Shown here piece by piece: positions 58,693 through 64,000 of a stretch of DNA of 64,000 nt; the first letter of the stretch is position 1, and every line of letters starts with the position of its first letter. The translations under genes and the position numbers were made by a program. Below the pieces are notes generated by a model. It made no database searches. It saw only the letters and a list, made by a program, of their open reading frames with translations, and was not told where the DNA came from. Origin of the DNA: MED-G105 sp038522945 (GTDB lineage: Bacteria; Pseudomonadota; Alphaproteobacteria; Caulobacterales; Parvularculaceae); contig JBCBJV010000017.1 of assembly GCA_038522945.1 (NCBI GenBank), positions 1-64,000 of the forward strand. The letters run 5' to 3'.

Positions 58693-59832
58693 ATGGAAAG
58701 GCAAACGGAACTGTCGCTCATCGACGAGTTGCTGGCCTTGAAGGCTGAAGGCTCTGCATTTCTGGATGAGGCCGTCACGCATAATCCGGTGGAGCTCTAT
58801 ACCAGCCAGGCACGGTTCACGGCCGAACAGCATAAATTGTTCCGTACCTTGCCTAACGCAGTTGCTCATATGAGCGAGCTTGCCGAGCCGGGGGCTTTCC
58901 TGCGCCGTGACGTCGGCGGTCTTCCCGCGTTGATCACCCGGGATAAGTCCGGCAGCGTAAACGCCTTTCTCAATGTCTGCCGCCACCGGGGCACGCGGCT
59001 CGTTGATGAAGAAGCCGGCTGTAAACACCGTTTTTCGTGCCCCTATCACGCCTGGACCTATGCCAGCACGGGCGAGCTTATCGCCGCGCCCCATTTTGAG
59101 GACGGCTTTCCGGGCACAGACAGAGCCGATCTCAGCCTGATCCGCCTCAATTGCGAAGAGCGGTACGGGCTGGTCTGGGTCTGGCAGGGCGAGACTTTCT
59201 CACTCGCAGACTGGTTCAGTGATCTTGATACGGAATTTGCGGAGCTTGGCCTCAGCGATATGAAGATCGCCGCAGAAGACAAGAGCCTTCGCCGCGCAAA
59301 CTGGAAAGTCCTCGTTGAGGGGGGCATCGAAGCCTATCACTTCCGCGTCGCCCATCGGCATACGATTGGCCCCCACTTCGAAGATAATCTTTCCAGCTAT
59401 CAACTCCATGGCGCTCATATGCGCTCCGTGTTACCGCGGACCAGCATGGGATCTCTGAGCGATGAGACACGTGAGACGTGGCGCATTCGCGATCACGCCA
59501 ATATTCTCTATACGCTCTTTCCGTCTTCGCAATTTCTGGTGATGCAGGACCATATTGTCTGGATCAGCTCGGCGCCCAAGAGCCCCGGTGAAACGCTATT
59601 GCGTCTCGTAACACTCGCCCCGACTAAGGGTCCAGACGCCGACGGTAAGGACGACGAGCACTGGAAACGTAATCACGCAATCACCATGACGACCCTCGAT
59701 GAGGACTTTGTGATCGGCGAGAGTATTCAGGAAAGCATCGCAGCAGGCGCAAACACCCACATGACCTTTGGTCGGTTCGAAGGGGCGCTCGATCAGTTCA
59801 ACCGAACGGTGGAACAGTTTGTTGGCTCATAG
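58693..59832 (+). CDS. Rieske non-heme iron oxygenase, alpha subunit
   Basis: 379 residues. The Rieske 2Fe-2S site is Cys96-His98 (CRH) and Cys116-His119 (CPYH). The catalytic domain iron ligands are His216 and His221 in AYHFRVAHRHT, with an Asp expected near the C-terminus (TLDEDFVIG). This is the aromatic ring hydroxylating/choline monooxygenase-like class, which hydroxylates or demethylates a substrate with oxygen. No reductase or ferredoxin gene is beside it. It is controlled probably by the divergent TetR gene, with two operator sites between them. Confidence 0.9.
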   Translation: MERQTELSLIDELLALKAEGSAFLDEAVTHNPVELYTSQARFTAEQHKLFRTLPNAVAHMSELAEPGAFLRRDVGGLPALITRDKSGSVNAFLNVCRHRGTRLVDEEAGCKHRFSCPYHAWTYASTGELIAAPHFEDGFPGTDRADLSLIRLNCEERYGLVWVWQGETFSLADWFSDLDTEFAELGLSDMKIAAEDKSLRRANWKVLVEGGIEAYHFRVAHRHTIGPHFEDNLSSYQLHGAHMRSVLPRTSMGSLSDETRETWRIRDHANILYTLFPSSQFLVMQDHIVWISSAPKSPGETLLRLVTLAPTKGPDADGKDDEHWKRNHAITMTTLDEDFVIGESIQESIAAGANTHMTFGRFEGALDQFNRTVEQFVGS

Positions 59833-61344
59833 CCTTCTCTGGGCAAGCTCTGCAAACTCACACAAGAGCGGCCGCGTCTCCCGCGGATCGATGATGTCTT
59901 CTACAAAAAACTGCTCCGCGGTACGGAACGGCGAGGTCACCGCCGCCAGACGTTGCTTGATCTCAGCGAGCCTCGCTTCCGGGTCGGCTGCTTTTTCAAG
60001 CTCGGCCTTGTAGGCAACCTCCACGCCCCCTTCCATAGGGAGCGAGCCCCAATCCCCCGACGGCCAGGCAAAACGATACTGAAACCGGGTGTGGTCGGAC
60101 ATGGCCGCGCCCGCGACACCATAGGCTTTGCGTACAATGACAGTCGCCCACGGAATGTTCGACCGATAGACCGCATTCATCGCGTCAACGCCGCGCCGGA
60201 TGGTCGCCGCTTTTTCCGCCTCCAGCCCGATCATGAAGCCGGGATTGTCGACCAGATGCACCACCGGCAAGCGAAACTGCTCTGCAAGCCCCACAAAACG
60301 CTGGGCTTTTTCCGCCGCACCGGCGGTCCACGATCCACCGAGATACGTCGGGTCGGACGCAAGCACCGCAACGGGATAGCCGTCCAGTCTGGTAAAGGCG
60401 GTAATGACGGACTTGCCCCAACGCGCGCCCATCTCAAAGATTGTATCGTTGTCGAACACGGCCGTCAGGATACGGCGCATATTATAGGCCTGCCGTTTGT
60501 CTCGTGGCACCATTGAAAGCAGTCCCTCTTCTTGCCGACCGATGGGGTCGCGACATGGGCCCCGCGCTGGCAGCTCGCCCACTTTGGAGGGTAGATAGCT
60601 GAGGAAGGCCCGCGCCCGGGCGAAGGCTTCCTCTTCAGTTTCCGCTTCATCATCGATAACGCCGTTGCGCGTATGGATATCCGCCCCGCCAAGAGCTTCG
60701 TTGTCCATGGCATCTTCGCCAATGGCTTCAGCGACTTTCGGCCCCGCAGTGAACACCTGCGCGATACCGCGGACCATCACCGAGTAATGGCTCGCAACCG
60801 TGCGCGCAGCGCCAAGCCCAGCTGTTGGGCCGAGGGCCAGCGCCACGACGGGGACGGTCTCCAGGTTTTTGACCACATGCTCCCAACCCGGAACAAAAGG
60901 CACATAGGTAAAGCCCATCTGTTCCAGGGACTTTACCGACCCACCGCCGCCAGTGCCGTCGACCATGCGAATGAGTGGCAGGCCCAGCTCGTGGGCCATC
61001 TGCTCGGCCTGGACGAACTTGCGGTGGATCGCTGCATCTGATGCGCCGCCACGCACGGTGAAATCGTCGGCAGACGCCACGACCGGCCGGCCATGGATAC
61101 GGCCTCTCCCAAAAATAAAATTCGACGGGGCAAAATCTTGCAGGCTCCCGTCAGGTCCGTAGCTTCCCCGACCCGCAATCTTGCCGATTTCCCGGAACGA
61201 GTCTTCATCCACCAGCGCTGCGAGCCGCTCGCGCGCATTCAGTTTGCCGCGCGCAGCCTGGCGCGCCAGTTTCTCCGTACCCCCCATTTTCTCCGCGAGG
61301 GCCTGCCGGCGTTTCAGCTCTTCAAGTTCGTGTTCCCAAGTCAT
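59827..61344 (-). CDS. acyl-CoA carboxylase beta (carboxyltransferase) subunit
   Basis: 505 residues. Two crotonase-like halves of the carboxyltransferase: the N-terminal half has RERLAALVDEDSFREIG, GGGSVKSLEQM and AALGPTAGLGAARTVASHY-type parts; the C-terminal half has GSWTAGAAEKAQRF, LVDNPGFMIG and KAYGVAGAAM. It transfers CO2 from carboxybiotin to an acyl-CoA such as propionyl- or methylcrotonyl-CoA. No biotin carboxylase (alpha) subunit is in the window. It overlaps the Rieske gene end by 6 nt, converging. The exact acyl substrate cannot be set. Confidence 0.93.
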   Translation of the reverse strand: MTWEHELEELKRRQALAEKMGGTEKLARQAARGKLNARERLAALVDEDSFREIGKIAGRGSYGPDGSLQDFAPSNFIFGRGRIHGRPVVASADDFTVRGGASDAAIHRKFVQAEQMAHELGLPLIRMVDGTGGGGSVKSLEQMGFTYVPFVPGWEHVVKNLETVPVVALALGPTAGLGAARTVASHYSVMVRGIAQVFTAGPKVAEAIGEDAMDNEALGGADIHTRNGVIDDEAETEEEAFARARAFLSYLPSKVGELPARGPCRDPIGRQEEGLLSMVPRDKRQAYNMRRILTAVFDNDTIFEMGARWGKSVITAFTRLDGYPVAVLASDPTYLGGSWTAGAAEKAQRFVGLAEQFRLPVVHLVDNPGFMIGLEAEKAATIRRGVDAMNAVYRSNIPWATVIVRKAYGVAGAAMSDHTRFQYRFAWPSGDWGSLPMEGGVEVAYKAELEKAADPEARLAEIKQRLAAVTSPFRTAEQFFVEDIIDPRETRPLLCEFAELAQRRL

Positions 61345-61438
61345 GGCCTAAGGATAGGCAATCGCCAACCGGGATTGAAGCGCTCGATGCAGGCGTCAGG
61401 TTTGCGAATGACGTCACTGCGGGGATGCACCGGGAAAG

Positions 61439-62818
61439 CTAAGGAGCTTCAGCTTTGTCATGACCGTCCAACGCCACGTCACCGGGACAATCTGCATCGG
61501 AATCAACGCGGGCTTTGAACTCTGCGCAGAGGCGCTGCGCTTCGACCAAGTCGCCGCGCTGGCCTAGAAGGAGAGCAAGACGTCGGGTCGCGTCCCCGTG
61601 GAGGGGCGACTGATCCAACACCCGCCGGTACCAGGCCTCAGCCGCCGCCGCATCGCCCGCCTCAGCGTACCGCGCCCCGATCGTCACCCCGAGCGGCGCG
61701 CGCCAGGGCCCGATACGCTGAGGCTCTTCTGAATACAGGCGGTCCATGGCAGCAAAGGCCCGGACGTACCACTCAAGGGCGGCTTCCGGGTCGTCCTCAA
61801 TGGACGCAATCTCGCCCAGATTGATCATCACTTCCCAGGCGTCGGGATCGAGAGCCACCGCCTTGTCGTAGATCTGCTGCGCTGTCGACAGGTCCCCTCT
61901 TGCCGAGTGGGCAAAGCCGAGCGCCTTTAGGGCATCGGCATTTTCCGGATCGAGGCGCACTGCCAGTCCACCGAGATCAATCGCGCGCCCGAGGAGCGCA
62001 GTGGCCTCCGCCCCTTCCATATTGCCATTGGCCAGCGCCTCTCGCAGGGAGGTCGCGGAAGGGGCCGCGCCTGGCTGAGTCTGCCATCGCACCGCCCGTT
62101 GGACGAGCGCATTGGCAAGCCCTGCATGGGCCGCAACAAAATCAGGATCGGTTGCGATGGCCCGCTCATAAAGAGCGATGGCGGCTTCGTTGTCCGCCCG
62201 GGTGAACCGCATATAGAGGTCATTGGCACGGTCGGTGGTTGTTCTTGCCAATGAGTTTTCCAGCGAGCTTTCCAGCGAGCCGCCCGGAGACACCTGCTCC
62301 GGCTCGTTAGTCGAAACGGTTTGAAGATCACCGGAGCGGTCATCCGCGCGCTGGCTTGATACCGACCATAAGACGGCCCCGCCCAACACCAAGGCAAAGG
62401 CCATCCCGGCAGCGAAAATGGCTTTAGACAGTCTAGGCTTCAACGCAGGTTCGTCCTCACTTACCGGCGCAATCAGGCGGTAGCCACGCTTGGGAATTGT
62501 CTCAACGAAGGTCGGTGAGTTGGCCGCATCCCCGAGACCGCTGCGCAGTTTGGAGACGGTGCGCGCAAGGGTATCCTCGCCCACTGTCACATTGGGCCAA
62601 AGCGCCTCATCCAGATCGCTACGTGAGAACGTTCGCCCTGGGGAAGACGCCAGCAGCACAAGCAGGTCCATGACCTTGGGTTCCAGGCTGACGCGGTCCT
62701 CGCCGCGCACCAAGAGATTGACTAAAGGGTCCACGCGCCAGTCGGCCACCATGAACGGGCCGTTCGGAATATGGTTCGGCAATATGCGCTTTTCAGGATC
62801 GCGCGTCGTCTCAATCAT
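61439..62818 (-). CDS. CadC-like regulator: winged helix, membrane helix, TPRs
   Basis: 459 residues. An OmpR/PhoB-type winged helix at about 18-115 (TFSRSDLDEALWPNVTVGEDTLARTVSKLRSGLG) is followed by a transmembrane helix (about 133-153, AAGMAFALVLGGAVLWSV) and a periplasmic part with tetratricopeptide-like repeats (ALKALGFAHSARGDLSTAQQIYDKA). CadC/ToxR-type regulators sense signals outside and bind DNA from the membrane. It is divergent from the S41 protease gene. The target genes are unknown. Confidence 0.88.
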   Translation of the reverse strand: MIETTRDPEKRILPNHIPNGPFMVADWRVDPLVNLLVRGEDRVSLEPKVMDLLVLLASSPGRTFSRSDLDEALWPNVTVGEDTLARTVSKLRSGLGDAANSPTFVETIPKRGYRLIAPVSEDEPALKPRLSKAIFAAGMAFALVLGGAVLWSVSSQRADDRSGDLQTVSTNEPEQVSPGGSLESSLENSLARTTTDRANDLYMRFTRADNEAAIALYERAIATDPDFVAAHAGLANALVQRAVRWQTQPGAAPSATSLREALANGNMEGAEATALLGRAIDLGGLAVRLDPENADALKALGFAHSARGDLSTAQQIYDKAVALDPDAWEVMINLGEIASIEDDPEAALEWYVRAFAAMDRLYSEEPQRIGPWRAPLGVTIGARYAEAGDAAAAEAWYRRVLDQSPLHGDATRRLALLLGQRGDLVEAQRLCAEFKARVDSDADCPGDVALDGHDKAEAP

Positions 62819-62953
62819 GGGGAGGGTCTAGTCCAGAACGCCCCAAAAAGCCTAGCCGTCAGGTTTTCGTCAGGCGAAAAAGACCCGGCCGCCATGGTCT
62901 CACTGCGCCGCTCTCCCTCACAAAGCGCATCCATCAGCTTTGAGGTTCATACG

Positions 62954-64000
62954 ATGAAATCGACATTCGCTGCGGCCTTCGCCGCTCTCACCCTAACCGC
63001 TTCCCCAAACATCGCGGGCTTTATTTCTATGAGCGAAGGCACCCATGGCCTTTTTAGCGCCGCCTCGGCACAAGAAGGAACGGCCCAAGAGGACCCCTGG
63101 GAAGAGATCATTTCCACCGGGACCGCAAGGCGCGAGCTAACCGCCCTTTATGATGGCTTGCAGGCCGCCCACTACGATCTCTTCGTCCACCGGGCGAAAG
63201 ACGACTATGATGCCTATTTCCGCAAAACCCTGGAGGGGCTTACCGCCCCCCTCACCCGTTACGACTACCACCTGACGCTTCAGAAATTCGCGGCCTATGG
63301 CAATGTGGCCCATGCGCGGATCGATTACCCGAGTGAGGTGTATCAGGCTTATCGCCAGTCGGGTGGGCGCGCCTTCCCGATCTACTTTCGTATCGTCGAT
63401 GGCCGCGCCTATGTGTCGGAGGACTATTCCGGACTGGACGCGATCAATGCCGGCGACGAGGTCTTGTCGATCGACGGCGTGTCCATGACCGACTGGCTCG
63501 ACCGAACGGCACAATACGTTGCGGCTGACACCGACTACATTGCCCACTCTCTGCTGGAGTTCTGGTTCCCCATGTATCTCTGGGTCGAAGCCGGGGAGCG
63601 CGCCACATTCAAGCTAAGGCTTCGGTCGCCAAAGGGCCGAAAGCGGCGCGTCGAGGTCCCTGCGCTGACGAGTGAAGAACTCGAAGCCAATGCCAAAGAA
63701 ACGCCTGAAACCTTCGCCCTCGATAACTCGTCGCGGATTTCCCGTATGCTCGATGACGAGATCGCTTATCTGCGGCCGGGACCGTTCTACAACGTGGAAA
63801 ACCCGGACCAACTCTGGAACACGTCTGACTTTGTCGCGTTCGTCGACCGGAGCTTTGAGGACTTCATCGAGAACAGTGCCGATGCGCTGATTATTGATCT
63901 GCGCACTAATCCGGGTGGTGACAATTCATTCAGCGATCCAATGATCGCGTGGATTGCCGATGAGCCCTTTCGGTTTGCCTCCAAGTTCCTCGTGCGCTCT
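62954..64000 (+). CDS. S41-family protease (partial at the window edge)
   Basis: At least 349 residues; no stop appears before the window ends. The start ATG at 62954 leads to a signal peptide (MKSTFAAAFAALTLTA to SAASA). A PDZ-like part DAINAGDEVLSIDGVSMTDW is near 160-178, and LIIDLRTNPGGDN near 312-324 is the S41 core. The catalytic Ser/Lys segments should be beyond the window. Members cleave C-terminal parts of periplasmic proteins or peptides. It is divergent from the CadC-like gene, which may regulate it. Confidence 0.85.
   Translation, partial: MKSTFAAAFAALTLTASPNIAGFISMSEGTHGLFSAASAQEGTAQEDPWEEIISTGTARRELTALYDGLQAAHYDLFVHRAKDDYDAYFRKTLEGLTAPLTRYDYHLTLQKFAAYGNVAHARIDYPSEVYQAYRQSGGRAFPIYFRIVDGRAYVSEDYSGLDAINAGDEVLSIDGVSMTDWLDRTAQYVAADTDYIAHSLLEFWFPMYLWVEAGERATFKLRLRSPKGRKRRVEVPALTSEELEANAKETPETFALDNSSRISRMLDDEIAYLRPGPFYNVENPDQLWNTSDFVAFVDRSFEDFIENSADALIIDLRTNPGGDNSFSDPMIAWIADEPFRFASKFLVRS

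Overview
The window looks like chromosomal DNA of a free-living, aerobic alphaproteobacterium. The evidence is a Caulobacter-type cpa/tad pilus locus, a cysG-DUF2849-cysI-DUF934-cysH sulfate assimilation operon, a SapC-family protein, a 995-codon TonB-dependent receptor reading frame, an ETF:ubiquinone oxidoreductase, and TTAA-N7-TTAA(C) motifs that match the CtrA consensus. I cannot name the genus; Caulobacterales/Parvularculales-type bacteria would fit. I see no rRNA, tRNA, CRISPR array, prophage or insertion sequence. Coding density is high, with many 4-nt start/stop overlaps.

Layout. 1-7.6 kb: a membrane protein of unknown function, a lone HslV-like Ntn-hydrolase, then a minus-strand group pgi, exported cyclophilin, hisS, M19 dipeptidase and a GGCT-like protein. 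7.6-14.6 kb: an exported redoxin with a DsbD-type reductase, SapC, an alpha/beta hydrolase, a DEDDh exonuclease, a small membrane protein and an SppA-like protease. 14.8-25.4 kb: polyprenyl diphosphate synthase, a WecA-type phosphoglycosyl transferase, ispE, a TPR lipoprotein, ETF-QO, YhhN, family-4 uracil-DNA glycosylase and a soluble lytic transglycosylase. 25.4-36.2 kb: the Tad pilus locus (flp, cpaA-F, tadB, tadC) with a Crp/Fnr-type regulator and a separate RcpA/CpaC N-domain protein. 36.2-40.3 kb: a coupled pabB-pabA-pabC-like operon ending in a compact adenylate-forming enzyme related to the photoactive-yellow-protein type of 4-coumarate:CoA ligase. 40.5-45.3 kb: an AI-2E-family permease, a 31-residue membrane peptide, divergent oxyR / ahpC-ahpD, and a methyltransferase. 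45.3-49.5 kb: a TonB receptor divergent from an alpha/beta hydrolase, with two CtrA-like boxes between them. 49.6-55 kb: the cys operon with a glutathione S-transferase inserted. 55.3-58 kb: a GcvA-type LysR regulator and three coupled, apparently paralogous one-helix membrane proteins. 58-64 kb: TetR, a Rieske oxygenase, an acyl-CoA carboxylase beta subunit, a CadC-like regulator with TPRs, and a truncated S41 protease.

Genes that probably work together: pgi to hisS as a housekeeping transcript; redoxin with DsbD in periplasmic thiol chemistry; cpa/tad in adhesive pilus assembly; ahpC with ahpD under OxyR; cysG (siroheme), cysI (sulfite reductase) and cysH (APS reductase) in sulfate assimilation.

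The most unusual items are the pab/ligase operon, where two enzymes depart from their family's catalytic motifs; the three-gene membrane cassette at 56.4-57.95 kb; the lone HslV-like protein; and acidic Asp/Gly calcium-type loops inside both the CpaC secretin and the TonB receptor.
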